DNA from: a bacterium
Lineage (GTDB): Bacteria > Patescibacteria > Microgenomatia > UBA1400 > UBA12108
Length of the DNA: 64,000 nucleotides
Direction of reading: 5' to 3'
Assembly: GCA_021788365.1 (NCBI GenBank)
Contig: JAJYKS010000003.1
Coordinates: 1 to 64,000, forward strand
Below, piece after piece: positions 1 through 8,830 of this stretch. Both the position numbers and the translations under genes were made by a program. The notes below the pieces were generated by a model. The model ran no database searches and was not told the DNA's origin. It worked only from the letters and a program-made list of their open reading frames with translations. The first letter of the stretch is position 1. Each line of letters begins with the position of its first letter.

Positions 1-314
1 GTGCCGACTGGCGCGATTTTGGTGACAATCGTAAAAGTGGAAATCTCGGTGTGTTTTTTGGCATAGTACTCAAAGCGACCATTTAGACCCCAGAGGGCGA
101 GGCCGACTATTGAAGATAAAATGGCTTGCCAGGTGGTGATGTGCGGAAGTGTGTGATCTATAAGAAATACCAGGGGCGCGATGACCATGATCAGCCCGTT
201 AAAGATGGTCGCGAAGGCTCGAGGGTTAGCAGATTTTACGGCGCAGTAACGACTCGCCACGTCGTAGGCTACGAATGTAAATAGGGCGAGAATGGAGAGA
301 ACGAGCCAAGACAT
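1..314 (-). CDS. EamA/DMT-family transporter, N-terminal part
   Basis: Cut by the left edge; about 104 residues are visible. The protein starts MSWLVLSILALFTF and shows alternating hydrophobic segments of the drug/metabolite transporter type, with a charged turn (residues about 24-33) after the first helix. A box reading TAAAAT on the minus strand lies 6 nt before the ATG, the same leaderless layout seen across the window. A second EamA protein lies at 1695-2591, but the visible part is too short to assign a substrate. Family call is from the hydrophobic pattern and N-terminal motif only. Confidence 0.6.
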   Translation of the reverse strand, partial: MSWLVLSILALFTFVAYDVASRYCAVKSANPRAFATIFNGLIMVIAPLVFLIDHTLPHITTWQAILSSIVGLALWGLNGRFEYYAKKHTEISTFTIVTKIAPVG

Positions 315-334
315 TTAGTTATTTTACCAGTTAT

Positions 335-763
335 CTATGTGGCTAGGATGCGCTTATCCACTTTTGAGCGGGGATCGAGCACATACATCTTTTCTGGCTG
401 TAGACGATAAAGACGATATGGACCGTGGGTGAGTTCTTCGCTGGAAAGTGCGACAAAGCTCGTGCGGTAGTGTCGAAGCCCTTGCGTGAGCGCGCTACTC
501 AGGAGCTCGATGACGTGGCCGCTCCCTTGGACACCGTTTCCTTTTCCCTCTTCGGCGTGGGAGTCAAAAATAGCAAAGGCGACGTGAGGATGACTCTTCA
601 GGTCGCGGATGTGGCGGGAACGTGGCTGGGAGATAAAATACATACTCCCCTTTTTGTCCAGGCAGTAGTAGACCGGCGCCACCCATGGTCGCACGCCGTT
701 TGTCGTCCCTAGCGTTAGGTACTTGTTTTCTCGAATTATCTTTTGCGCAAGTGTGCGATACAT
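335..763 (-). CDS. Pyridoxamine-phosphate-oxidase-like FMN split-barrel protein
   Basis: A 142-residue protein with the split-barrel core: TLGTTNGVRPWVAPVYY, then YFISQPRSRHIRDL, then HPHVAFAIFD. This family binds FMN, F420 or haem and often acts as a small flavin reductase; the true substrate cannot be read from sequence. A longer reading frame reaches 820, but it would overlap the start of the divergent regulator. Starting at 763 (MYRTLAQKII) leaves a TAATAT box 7 nt upstream on the minus strand, so I prefer it. It shares a short divergent promoter region with the TrmB-like gene, which may regulate it (inference). Confidence 0.75.
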   Translation of the reverse strand: MYRTLAQKIIRENKYLTLGTTNGVRPWVAPVYYCLDKKGSMYFISQPRSRHIRDLKSHPHVAFAIFDSHAEEGKGNGVQGSGHVIELLSSALTQGLRHYRTSFVALSSEELTHGPYRLYRLQPEKMYVLDPRSKVDKRILAT

Positions 764-795
764 GCGCCGTATATTAAATCTCTTCTGATCTGTTG

Positions 796-801
796 TATAA
801 T
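796..801 (+). promoter_or_regulatory. -10 box TATAAT of the TrmB-like gene
   Basis: A perfect TATAAT ends 9 nt before the ATG at 811. Transcription would begin at or next to the start codon, so the mRNA would be leaderless or nearly so. It also rules out the in-frame ATG at 793, which lies upstream of the box. Confidence 0.6.
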
Positions 802-810
802 TGTTGTGCA

Positions 811-1677
811 ATGAATACACAAGTCGTTGAAGACTATCTTCTTAAACTAGATTTTTCTCACGAATCGGCACGGCTTTATGCCGTGCTGTCCGTTAAGGGA
901 CCATTAACTATTTTGGAGGCATCTCGAGCTACGGGGATTGAGCGCACTGCGCTTTACCGCCTGGTTGAAGCCCTTGTTGCTAATGGGCTCATAGAGGAAG
1001 TCTTGGCGTATAAATCCCGGAAAATCAGGGCTGCCGACCCCACACAAATACGACTGATATTACAGGAGAAGCAAAAACGGGTGCAGGATTTGTCTGAAAG
1101 TTTTCCCGCTTTCGAGCGCGCGGCCATCCAGGCTAAATCATTGCAGGCAACTCAGGTTCGCTATTTTCGTGGGACCGAAGGAATTAAACAAATACTTTGG
1201 AACGAAACACGGGTGCGTGGGACCGTTGTTGGATATACACATCGTAATTTAGAGGAGGTTGTGGGGGTGGCGTATTTTAGAAAATATGCACGGGAATTGG
1301 AGCGAAAGCATATCCAATTTCGAGATTTGCGTACTGATACATTTTTGTCGAGTATAAGGGAACAGGGATATACCGCAAACCCCATTGAGGGTGATACTTG
1401 GCGATACCTGCCAGACTCGGTGCTACGCCTTACCCATGGGATGGATATATACGATGATGTTGTGGCGATTTATTACTGGGAAGACAACGATGTTTTTGGT
1501 GTTGAGATACAAAACGAGAAAATTGCCGATACGCAGCGTTCAATATTTGAGGCGTTGTGGGTGCTCGCAGAGAGTTATCCCCTACCGACAAAAATTGACC
1601 AGGGGAACTTATCTAACTACGAAATGAAGTTAGGATTAACTGGTTACTCTGGGAAGAAGAAGGGGGCGAGCAAATAG
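811..1677 (+). CDS. TrmB-family winged-helix transcriptional regulator
   Basis: A 288-residue protein. Residues about 10-75 form a winged helix: ARLYAVLSVKGPLTILEASRATGIERTALYRLVEALVANGLIEE, shown here in parts as a LTILEASRATGIERTALYR helix-turn-helix. The rest resembles the effector-side domain of TrmB-like proteins (RYFRGTEGIKQILW near residue 112). Known TrmB proteins control sugar uptake; related proteins in CPR genomes are unstudied. It is divergent from the FMN-barrel gene and just ahead of a convergent EamA transporter, so either neighbour could be a target. The ligand is unknown. Confidence 0.75.
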   Translation: MNTQVVEDYLLKLDFSHESARLYAVLSVKGPLTILEASRATGIERTALYRLVEALVANGLIEEVLAYKSRKIRAADPTQIRLILQEKQKRVQDLSESFPAFERAAIQAKSLQATQVRYFRGTEGIKQILWNETRVRGTVVGYTHRNLEEVVGVAYFRKYARELERKHIQFRDLRTDTFLSSIREQGYTANPIEGDTWRYLPDSVLRLTHGMDIYDDVVAIYYWEDNDVFGVEIQNEKIADTQRSIFEALWVLAESYPLPTKIDQGNLSNYEMKLGLTGYSGKKKGASK

Positions 1678-1694
1678 GGATTTTGACTAAGAAT

Positions 1695-2591
1695 TTATGT
1701 CGCTTGGATTTTGTTCATAAGATAGACGGCGGCGATAATGACAAGGCCACCGAAGGCTTGGATGGGGTTAATTGTTTCATGGTAGAGGAGATAGCCGAAA
1801 AGCAGGGAAAAGACGCTCTCGCCGAGCATGATTTCTGTGGCAGCCACTTCATCGATATATTTGAGAGCAAAGGCCATGAGGGGTGTAACCCAGCCATTTT
1901 GCAGAATGCCAAAGGTGAGGGCGGTGACGACGTGCCAGTTGGTGAAGGCAGAAAAATCGAATGACTCGCGGAGTAACAGCGCCATAATAAACGTGGAAAT
2001 AGTTGCGATCCCGAGCGCCATAATGCTGATTTCCTTCGAGTTTAATTTGTTTTCCAAGAGCTTAATCCCCATATACCAGACCGCGTCAAAGGCGGCGGCG
2101 GACAAGGCCAGCCATTCGCCAAGCCCAAACTGGCCAAGTCGGGGAAGCAGGTCGCCTGAGGCGATCAGGCCAATCCCCCAGGAAGAAATAACCAGGAGTC
2201 CCGCAACCTTCCAGGAAAATTTCTGTCTGGCAAGAAATAAGCCATAGAGATATACCCAGAAAGGAACTGTGGAGTACAGCACCGAAACACTCACCAGGTC
2301 TGTGAGAAGCGCCGCCTTGGTAATCGTGTAGATCATGACCGCGTATCCCAGGATACCGATGGCGAAGAGGATAATCCAACTACGGGTGTGTAGCCGCCAA
2401 ATCTTTTTGTAAGAAATTTGCTTTCTAAAGAGAACATTTAGCAAAATAAAGGCGCCGAAGACTCGTAGACAAACTTGTGTGAAGTTGCCGAGCCCCTCGT
2501 TCATCCAACGCGACGCCACCCCCATGCTGGCAAAGCCAAGGGCAAGAAAGATGAGAGTAGCGATGGCAAGAATTTTTTTTGATGGTGGCAT
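1695..2591 (-). CDS. EamA/DMT-family transporter
   Basis: A 298-residue, strongly hydrophobic protein with about ten membrane segments in two five-helix halves, the normal size and layout of EamA proteins. The second half carries LGESVFSLLFGYLLYHETI, matching the usual 'E.v.a.l.g.l.lgE' helix. Such proteins export amino acids, nucleotides or other metabolites; no substrate can be assigned. It converges on the TrmB-like gene with a 17-nt gap. Minus-strand TATAAG lies 8 nt before the ATG, consistent with a leaderless or short-leader transcript. Confidence 0.85.
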   Translation of the reverse strand: MPPSKKILAIATLIFLALGFASMGVASRWMNEGLGNFTQVCLRVFGAFILLNVLFRKQISYKKIWRLHTRSWIILFAIGILGYAVMIYTITKAALLTDLVSVSVLYSTVPFWVYLYGLFLARQKFSWKVAGLLVISSWGIGLIASGDLLPRLGQFGLGEWLALSAAAFDAVWYMGIKLLENKLNSKEISIMALGIATISTFIMALLLRESFDFSAFTNWHVVTALTFGILQNGWVTPLMAFALKYIDEVAATEIMLGESVFSLLFGYLLYHETINPIQAFGGLVIIAAVYLMNKIQAT

Positions 2592-2689
2592 GTTTGATCC
2601 TTATAAATAAAGTTGCCGGTTTGGTAGAAGATTTTTTTATTATACTGTCTACAGAGTTGAATAGACAGTAGTTGGGCTATACTCAAGCA

Positions 2690-2974
2690 ATGAAGTGGAC
2701 AATTTGTGTTTGTTGGTTGGGATCTTTGGCTCTCCTGACTACTATCGCTTTTAGCGTTTGGCAACTGGGATTAGAGCGTGAGCGAGGGGCGTCACTTCAA
2801 GTGCTTGCGTTGGTTGCCACACAACAAAAAACACTTCTTCAGAAGTATCCCGGAGATCGCGACCTTATGATTAATTTGGCTCGTCTGTACGAATCCCTGG
2901 GCGCAACCAGAATGGCTCAGCAGTATGGGGAGCACGTGCGGCAACTTGACCCCAATAACCCGGCACTTAAATAG
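2690..2974 (+). CDS. Small membrane-anchored TPR-like protein
   Basis: 94 residues. One N-terminal membrane helix (about 3-25, ICVCWLGSLALLTTIAFSV), then a helical segment resembling one tetratricopeptide unit (PGDRDLMINLARLYESLGATRMAQQYGEHV, residues about 56-86) ending in LDPNNPALK, which is typical of TPR ends. The start is set by TATACT at 2678-2683, 6 nt before the ATG; the upstream in-frame ATG at 2672 would precede that box. Likely a surface-anchored interaction module; function unknown. Confidence 0.55.
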   Translation: MKWTICVCWLGSLALLTTIAFSVWQLGLERERGASLQVLALVATQQKTLLQKYPGDRDLMINLARLYESLGATRMAQQYGEHVRQLDPNNPALK

Positions 2975-3004
2975 CAATTAGTCTTTGCACGTTATGGGAA
3001 ATTG

Positions 3005-3685
3005 TTACTCTTTTTTGGGCTCGGCTTCGGATGCTTTTTCACCCTCTTTGGGAGCTTCGCCCTCTTTCGGCGTTTCGCCTTCTGCGACTGCGCCTTCTGC
3101 GGCTGGCGCTGCTACAACTTCTTCTTTAGCGGGCTCTTGGACGGTAACCACTGGTTCATCACCCTCGATGTCGAGTGTGACTTTGGTACGGTCGACTTTT
3201 AAGTCTTTGGCGTGAACTGTGGCACCAATCTCAGTGAGACCGGTAATGTCAACCTCAATGGACTCGGGAAGGTCGGCGGGCAAAGCTTCGACGTCAATTT
3301 CATTTCTCAGGATAACGAGTACATTACCCGCTTTGACGGCGGAGGATTCACCTATGGTTTTAACCGGGACGGTTGCGGTGGTCTTCTGAGTCAGATCTAC
3401 TTCGTGAAAGTCGACGTGGAGGAGTGAACCGGAAACTGGATCTTGGGCGTAGCCGGCAACTAAGACAGGGCGGGCCTTTGTCTCCCCTTCTATTTTGAGA
3501 TTGATGAGTGATGTTTCTCCCGCTTTTTTTAACATCTCAACCAACGACTTTACGGGAAGTTGTATGGCAACTGATTTTGTTTTGGCGCCAAAAACGTTTC
3601 CGGGAACGATCCCTTGGCGACGAAGCGATTTGACTTTGCGGCCAAACAATTTTCTAGACTCAGCGGACAACACATAATTGGTCAT
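3005..3685 (-). CDS. rplY: 50S ribosomal protein L25 (Ctc/TL5 type)
   Basis: A 226-residue protein. The N-terminal 5S-rRNA-binding half opens with LSAESRKLFGRKVKSLRRQG and GNVFGAK, and is followed by the beta-rich TL5 C-terminal domain (DVEALPADLPESIEVDITGL). The last ~35 residues are a low-complexity acidic tail rich in E, K, A and P. It binds 5S rRNA in the central protuberance of the large subunit. A minus-strand TATACT at 3692-3697 lies 6 nt before the ATG, so the message is probably leaderless. Confidence 0.93.
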   Translation of the reverse strand: MTNYVLSAESRKLFGRKVKSLRRQGIVPGNVFGAKTKSVAIQLPVKSLVEMLKKAGETSLINLKIEGETKARPVLVAGYAQDPVSGSLLHVDFHEVDLTQKTTATVPVKTIGESSAVKAGNVLVILRNEIDVEALPADLPESIEVDITGLTEIGATVHAKDLKVDRTKVTLDIEGDEPVVTVQEPAKEEVVAAPAAEGAVAEGETPKEGEAPKEGEKASEAEPKKE

Positions 3686-3712
3686 GCGCGTAGTATACCA
3701 CAGGGCTAGTGT

Positions 3713-6688
3713 TTAGTTGAACTGGATTGTTGCCCGCCTATCGCCGCTATTTTCAAGCGCAAAATTTAATTGTTGCGAGGCAGACTGGGCAGCGGGCGAA
3801 ATGACTGAGGGGTGAAGGAATAGCGGATATGAGACTGAGAATTGGACCGGATCCGCGGTACTCGTCCCGCCTTGCTTTTGCCAATACCAGGTGTAGATTG
3901 AGCCACTCCCAACTTTCCCCGGAATGGTGTACCTCACTTCGACTGCGACTGCGCTATTTATCGGTACACCAACGAGATATCCTACAACAGTTTTTCCATG
4001 CTCGGGGGCAACCGTATAATCTGCTTGGGCCAGTGCTGTATTTCCAACCATGACAGCCGAGACGGTAGCATCTGGCGGCAAGTAGAGCCGTTGGTAGTCC
4101 TTGTAGTCACCGGCTGGCCACGCAGAGGATGTGGAGCGGTTTACGTATTGTAGCTTCAGGTCATGGGTGACCGAGCCGTCTTTCCCGATTGTCACTGCGT
4201 CTCCCACTTTGCGGTCGACGTAGTAGTTGGCTTTGTTTACCCCGAAATTGCTATCAACAATCATGAGATAGTCTTTTATACAGGAAGCGTTTGTCGTTGG
4301 GCACGGCGCGTCGGTTATCGAGCCATCCCAGTTCAAGGCTGAGAAGGCGTGTTCGGTTGCCGGATTTGCAACCGAGATTTGAATTTCTTTGCCGGTCAGA
4401 GAGGTTGAGACCGCAGAAAGCAGTTTGAGCATGTTCCCGGCCGATGCGGTGTGCAATTTGGTAAAAAGTGCGTCGGCGACGGCGCTTAAGTATTCTTTTT
4501 TTTGTTGAGAGCCGGGGAAGAAGTTTACTTCGGCGTGGAGCTCTGCGCGTGAGAAAATGTTGTCGGCCGTTACCGTTTCCTGATAATCGGAGATTTCTAG
4601 CGGGCCAGTTGCGCGTAATAAATTTTGTAGCGCACCCATCGTGACCCCGATGGTGCCGTCCGTAGTCTCGTTCATTTCTTTCTGAATAAACCATTCGGCA
4701 CGGCGCGCACTTGTCGGGAAGTCTGGGTCGAAGTTAGAATCGCGCAGATACCAATTGGCTTCGCCGAGTACTTCCTTCACTGGCTGGGGTGGTTCGACAT
4801 GACCTTTGAGTTGTCCGTCGGCGGCGTAGACGTCGAATACGGGCATGTCATAGAGGTGACCGTTGTCAAAGCTCATGAGTGCAAAAGAACCAATAAACCC
4901 GCCAGTCGGGCGAAGTTCCATATTGTTTTGGAACAGCACTAGATATTTTTTGCGTCCTCCTACGCCGATGGTATCCGGTAGGACGCCCAAGAGTGCTTTG
5001 GCGGTGAGTGCTGTGGTTTTTAGTTCACCTATTTTTGCTTTTATCGTAGTGTAGCGGCTGGCGTAGTTGGCAAGGAGTGTGGGAGTAGCATCTGGCAGCG
5101 CGCCGTCCAATAGAGCGATTTGGGTGTAGAGTCCTTCTATATCAAGCCGAGCGGTCGAGATATCTCCCGCAATATCCCCGGTTGCATCGGTCAACACATA
5201 TTTACTAATTTTCCCAATGTCTCCCTCGAGTGTAACTGCGGCGGAGGCAATTGTGAGTCCTTGATTGTAGGCGGCCATAATGGTGACGGCGTCTTGCACA
5301 GCCGGAGTAGAACCCACGCCGGGGAACGCGGCGAGCGTAATGGCATTTGCTTCAAGGTAGGTGCCACAAAACTCAGCTAGACTAAAGTTGCCGGCGGGGA
5401 GCGACCCTGCTGCTAGTGCGCTTATTAGGGAGCGAGCGGTAAGAGCGGTCACCGTTGCGGAGGCAGCGAGTGTACCCACGTAGAGCGCGATCGCGATGAT
5501 AACTCCTCGACCAAACACTGTTTTTAGAGGGTTTTTCTTTTTCTTTTTTTCACCGCCCTTCTTTTCTTTTTCTGGAAGCATGAGGTGGGAGAGGCGGGTG
5601 CGTAGTTTTTCGTGCTCTGGCACAATCGGTACAAATTCAAGGTTGGAGAGCCGCGTCTTTTCGCGGGATGTAAACATTGCGGCTACTCCAAGACGCCGCA
5701 CGGTGGGGTCTGGGAATTTGGGAGAGTGGCGAGCGGGAGGAGTTGCCTCGCGTTTTTCGGCCTTGTTTGAGACCTCTGCCTTTTTGTCTGGTATTGGCAT
5801 AGCGGGAGGGCGCGACGGCGCGTTTGAGAGTGTGTTTTTCGTTCCGCTTGCGCTTTCAGTAAAATCACCAGTTGGTGCGGGCACTCTTGGAGCTATTGGT
5901 GGTCGAGTCATTGTTTCGCTCTCCAAGTGTGAGGAGGATGATCCGGCGGCGTGAATGTACGCAACGATTTCTTTTTCAGAGGCAGCGGCGGTCTCGCCCC
6001 CGAGATTTTCAACGTTGGACGCGATCGTCTCCCAGTCATAATCAACATCTTTCCAAGACCCGGCCGTGTCGAATCGAACGCGAATTTTTTTGGAAAAGGC
6101 GGTCGAAACCATGTGGGCAAGTGCAAGAAGCGATGTTGCTGCAGGGGCGGCAACCGTTATCTCTCCTTCCCACCCCGGTGTCACTGTTGCCTGTACAACG
6201 CGTTCTCCCACTGACTGGGCGCTAGCGATACTGTATTCCTCTACCCCCTCCCCCGGAATAACTATTTCCCCTTCCGAGCGAGCCATCTCGACCATTGTCT
6301 CTAGCATGGAGGCCTCGGCCATGCCCCCACCAACAACGTCACCGTAGAGACAAATTCTCGCTCCGGAAAGTACCTTTCGTACCGCATCCCCCAAACGAAT
6401 GGGTGCGGCGACGACAACCCGAACTCCTCCACTTATCAAGCTTTGCAGATAGGGATACCAAGGGGCGAGTGCGGGAGTGGCGCAGGCAACTACGTAATCG
6501 ATGTCTTTATTTTCTGCAAATTGGGTTAGGCGACTATCTCCTGGCTTGGAGGTGGCCGGATCAAGCACGAGTACCTCTAGGCCATACCGAGCAAATCCGC
6601 CGCTAATGGGTGTCGTAAGCGGACCGGGTCCGGCGAGTACAAGTACCCCCTCCTCATGGGAAATGACTTCAAGAGATTGGGCAGACAT
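3713..6688 (-). CDS. DUF4012 protein with N-terminal Rossmann-like domain
   Basis: 991 residues. Residues about 8-250 look like a degenerate NAD(P)-binding epimerase fold (VLVLAGPGPLTTPISGGFAR; LEVLVLDP; VRVVVAAPIRLGDAVRKVL). A Pro/Ser/Lys-rich linker follows, then one membrane helix near residue 405-430 and a large outer DUF4012 domain (KYLVLFQNNMELRPTGGFIG; FFPGSQQKKEYLSAVADALF). DUF4012 proteins are surface proteins of unknown role, common in CPR and some Gram-positives. A start at 6742 is possible, but the extra residues are encoded by 8-bp repeat DNA, and minus-strand TAAACT 7 nt before 6688 supports the shorter form. Confidence 0.8.
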   Translation of the reverse strand: MSAQSLEVISHEEGVLVLAGPGPLTTPISGGFARYGLEVLVLDPATSKPGDSRLTQFAENKDIDYVVACATPALAPWYPYLQSLISGGVRVVVAAPIRLGDAVRKVLSGARICLYGDVVGGGMAEASMLETMVEMARSEGEIVIPGEGVEEYSIASAQSVGERVVQATVTPGWEGEITVAAPAATSLLALAHMVSTAFSKKIRVRFDTAGSWKDVDYDWETIASNVENLGGETAAASEKEIVAYIHAAGSSSSHLESETMTRPPIAPRVPAPTGDFTESASGTKNTLSNAPSRPPAMPIPDKKAEVSNKAEKREATPPARHSPKFPDPTVRRLGVAAMFTSREKTRLSNLEFVPIVPEHEKLRTRLSHLMLPEKEKKGGEKKKKKNPLKTVFGRGVIIAIALYVGTLAASATVTALTARSLISALAAGSLPAGNFSLAEFCGTYLEANAITLAAFPGVGSTPAVQDAVTIMAAYNQGLTIASAAVTLEGDIGKISKYVLTDATGDIAGDISTARLDIEGLYTQIALLDGALPDATPTLLANYASRYTTIKAKIGELKTTALTAKALLGVLPDTIGVGGRKKYLVLFQNNMELRPTGGFIGSFALMSFDNGHLYDMPVFDVYAADGQLKGHVEPPQPVKEVLGEANWYLRDSNFDPDFPTSARRAEWFIQKEMNETTDGTIGVTMGALQNLLRATGPLEISDYQETVTADNIFSRAELHAEVNFFPGSQQKKEYLSAVADALFTKLHTASAGNMLKLLSAVSTSLTGKEIQISVANPATEHAFSALNWDGSITDAPCPTTNASCIKDYLMIVDSNFGVNKANYYVDRKVGDAVTIGKDGSVTHDLKLQYVNRSTSSAWPAGDYKDYQRLYLPPDATVSAVMVGNTALAQADYTVAPEHGKTVVGYLVGVPINSAVAVEVRYTIPGKVGSGSIYTWYWQKQGGTSTADPVQFSVSYPLFLHPSVISPAAQSASQQLNFALENSGDRRATIQFN

Positions 6689-6695
6689 ACCTATC

Positions 6696-6735
6696 AGTTT
6701 ATCAGTTAACCGGCGAGCCGGCGAATCCTTTGGCG
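6696..6735. repeat. 8-bp-period degenerate repeat, short block
   Basis: Contains cggcgagc-cggcgaat units of the same 8-bp family seen near 7020, 8800, 14870, 16860 and 17640. It lies directly upstream of the preferred DUF4012 start and would encode DSPARRLTDKLIG if the longer start were used. Confidence 0.5.
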
Positions 6736-7000
6736 GGCTCACGACTATGCCAGTTGCCTATTTTATTGACGTGCCGGTACGCAACACGTAGTTTTTTTGT
6801 CCTATATCACGTACTTCCCTATTTATGTTCTTTGTTTGTACGTTTTATTTCGTTTTGTTTGCTCGATATCCGCCTCTTTCTTTTCCCCCCTTTTTTGTAT
6901 GTACGTTTTTCCACGTTTTTTCTTGGTCTGTAAGTTAACCTTCGTTACAACGTTTTTTGTGAGAATTATATATGGCCGATAGTAGTATTCACCGCGACGG

Positions 7001-7050
7001 TAGACCAGTTAGTCAGCTAGTCGATGGGTCGGTTTATCGGCAAGTCAGAA
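7001..7050. repeat. 8-bp-period degenerate repeat
   Basis: Units in series: gaccagtt, agtcagct, agtcgatg, ggtcggtt, tatcggca, agtcagaa. The repeated core is GTCRG every 8 bp. It lies in the gap downstream of the RNase HI gene and upstream of DUF4012. Confidence 0.65.
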
Positions 7051-7098
7051 AATTTAGGGTTGGTGGGAATTGAGCACGGAGTAGCAGGTCAGATTATA

Positions 7099-7542
7099 TT
7101 AAGTCCGTGAGTCTAGTGCCTCATTCACAAGGCCATCTGCTATTGAGTTGCCGGAGCGATACGTGTGAGAAATGTTCCACTTTGGCAGCTTGGCGAGTAG
7201 CCCCCTCACCTCTTGAAATCTCGGGAACAAATCAGGGCTTTTTACCTTGTAGAGGCCTTTTACCTGGTTGACTATGAGGAGTGAGTCCATTTTGATCTCG
7301 AGCTCAGCCTGTGGCTCGTGTTCTAGGACCCACTTTACCCCGGCAATGAGGCCTGCATATTCTGCTTGATTGTTGGTTGTCACCCCAAGATAATTACCGC
7401 ATTTTTCCAGAACGATTGCCGCACCAGGGGTAATTTTCTCCTTTGTCGAAGCTCCGGCGGACAGGTCGTAAATAACATAGCCGTAGGCGGCTGGGCCTGG
7501 ATTGCCCCGCGAACCACCATCGGTTTGAAGAAGTAAGCGCAT
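7099..7542 (-). CDS. Ribonuclease HI family protein
   Basis: 147 residues, the normal size for RNase HI. It shows the expected acidic catalytic series: D8 in TDGGSRGNPGPAAYG, E in TTNNQAEYAGLIAG (about 61), D in EIKMDSLLIVNQVKG (about 86), and the last D in YRSGNSIADGLVNEAL. Enzymes of this type cut RNA in RNA-DNA hybrids; some family members act in dormancy or cell-wall contexts. It is followed 18 nt later by the flippase gene on the same strand. The gap holds a short AT-rich repeat (gattta/gattca units). Confidence 0.85.
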   Translation of the reverse strand: MRLLLQTDGGSRGNPGPAAYGYVIYDLSAGASTKEKITPGAAIVLEKCGNYLGVTTNNQAEYAGLIAGVKWVLEHEPQAELEIKMDSLLIVNQVKGLYKVKSPDLFPRFQEVRGLLAKLPKWNISHTYRSGNSIADGLVNEALDSRT

Positions 7543-7560
7543 AGATTTATGATTCAGGAT

Positions 7561-8766
7561 TTACGATTTATGTGAGCAGTATAGCAGACCAAGGAGGATT
7601 ATCAGCTCGGTGAGGCCGGTGTTTACGGCGGCGGCATAGGCGCCGTAATGGGGGATCGTGAGCAGGTTTGCCATAATATTGAAAGTTGCGGCAATCATAT
7701 ATGCGCCCAAGACTGACATGTCGCGGCGGGTACCTATCAATTTCCACATGAGTGGAGCGGTGACGTAAAAAAACGGGAGCGAGACTGCAAGCAGGCGCAA
7801 AAGCGTAATACTTTCCCCGAGTCCGGGTCGAATCAAGCTCAAATACGGTGCGCCAACATATGTTGCCAGAGCTGCGAGCACACCGAGCACCAGGAGTGAA
7901 GTGGTGGTGGCTTTTACTATCTTGGCAGCTGCGGCATTTTCTAGCTTTACTAGCAGTGGATATGCGGCGTTCATGGTAAAGACGGGTACTACCAGTATTA
8001 CCTCAAAAATGCGGTAGACAAATCCATACTGGCCAACCTCAGTGGCGCTTCTCTGCACTCCTAAAATTATTGTGTCTGCTTTTGCCGCTACAACACTTGC
8101 CAGTAGGATCGCGCCAATACCAAGTGAGCGGTGGAGCAGCGAGACAATTCGACGTGGATTTGAGGTGAGCGAAAACGCATCTTTTCCTAGATATATAGCA
8201 ACGCCTGCAATTACCAGGTAACCCGCGGTATTTGCATACACCAACCCCCATAGTGATGGTGAGAAAAAAATGCACCAGATGGTAAGCGCGCTTCCAATCA
8301 CTGAGCCAACGATTGTCGCCACTGCCGATTTCCAGTACTGTTCGGAAAATTGAAACCAGGCATTTATGGAGGTGTATAGTCCTTGGAAAATTATGGCGAT
8401 TGAACCCACAAAGAAGACGCTTTTTACTGCGGGCGTGTAACCACCACCGAGCATTATAACAAAACCATTTAAGATGCTTACGGCAAGCGCTGACAAAAGA
8501 AGGCGTGTGACAACAACGTCGGCAAGGGTTCGTGTCTTATCTCCGCCTCGCCCAAGATGTCGAACGGCTTCGGCGTTTATCCCAAAATCAATAGCGGTGA
8601 AGCCTATTGCCACCAAAACAAGTGTTTTTGTGAGGTCGCCAAAGAGTCCCGGCCCGGCGAGGCGAATAATATATATCGTTGTTACTAGCGTGAGGCCTGC
8701 TCCGACAAATTTTGCCACCAATTGGGCGAGCGTATTATTTACTATGCTTTTGTAGGAGTGGTGCAT
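7561..8766 (-). CDS. Wzx-like oligosaccharide flippase (MOP superfamily)
   Basis: 401 residues with about 12-14 hydrophobic helices, the expected size of polysaccharide exporters. The N-terminus (NNTLAQLVAKFVGAGLTLVTTIYIIRLAGP, in pieces) with RLAGPGLFGDL near residue 35 is the typical start of this family. It probably moves lipid-linked sugar units across the membrane; substrate unknown. It lies next to an O-antigen-ligase-like gene, which fits a surface-glycan pair. Minus-strand TATACT (8773-8778) lies exactly 6 nt before the ATG. Confidence 0.8.
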   Translation of the reverse strand: MHHSYKSIVNNTLAQLVAKFVGAGLTLVTTIYIIRLAGPGLFGDLTKTLVLVAIGFTAIDFGINAEAVRHLGRGGDKTRTLADVVVTRLLLSALAVSILNGFVIMLGGGYTPAVKSVFFVGSIAIIFQGLYTSINAWFQFSEQYWKSAVATIVGSVIGSALTIWCIFFSPSLWGLVYANTAGYLVIAGVAIYLGKDAFSLTSNPRRIVSLLHRSLGIGAILLASVVAAKADTIILGVQRSATEVGQYGFVYRIFEVILVVPVFTMNAAYPLLVKLENAAAAKIVKATTTSLLVLGVLAALATYVGAPYLSLIRPGLGESITLLRLLAVSLPFFYVTAPLMWKLIGTRRDMSVLGAYMIAATFNIMANLLTIPHYGAYAAAVNTGLTELIILLGLLYCSHKS

Positions 8767-8774
8767 GAGACAAG

Positions 8775-8830
8775 TATATCGGTAGATCCGCTAGTCGGCG
8801 AGCCGGTTAGCCGGTTTGTCGGTTTTCCAG
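8775..8830. repeat. 8-bp-period degenerate repeat (seven units)
   Basis: Fifty-six bases divide exactly into seven octamers: tatatcgg, tagatccg, ctagtcgg, cgagccgg, ttagccgg, tttgtcgg, ttttccag. The array starts inside the flippase -10 box and runs into the 3' end of the ligase gene (stop at 8791), where it encodes the C-terminal KTDKPANRLAD. Confidence 0.8.

Larger units (their letters stand above)
6689..7098. other. Non-coding region upstream of the DUF4012 gene
   Basis: About 410 nt without a convincing gene. From 6780 to 6960 it is strongly T-rich on the plus strand, with repeated acgtttt motifs (near 6839, 6902, 6912, 6949), so the transcript side upstream of DUF4012 is A-rich with recurring AAAACGT. 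7001-7050 carries the 8-bp repeat family. I see no conserved RNA or terminator here. Confidence 0.5.

Noticed and set aside
793..820. Longer divergent starts for the regulator (793) and FMN-barrel protein (820)
   Set aside because: They would overlap each other and place the TATAAT and TAATAT boxes inside the coding regions; starts at 811 and 763 fit the promoter layout.
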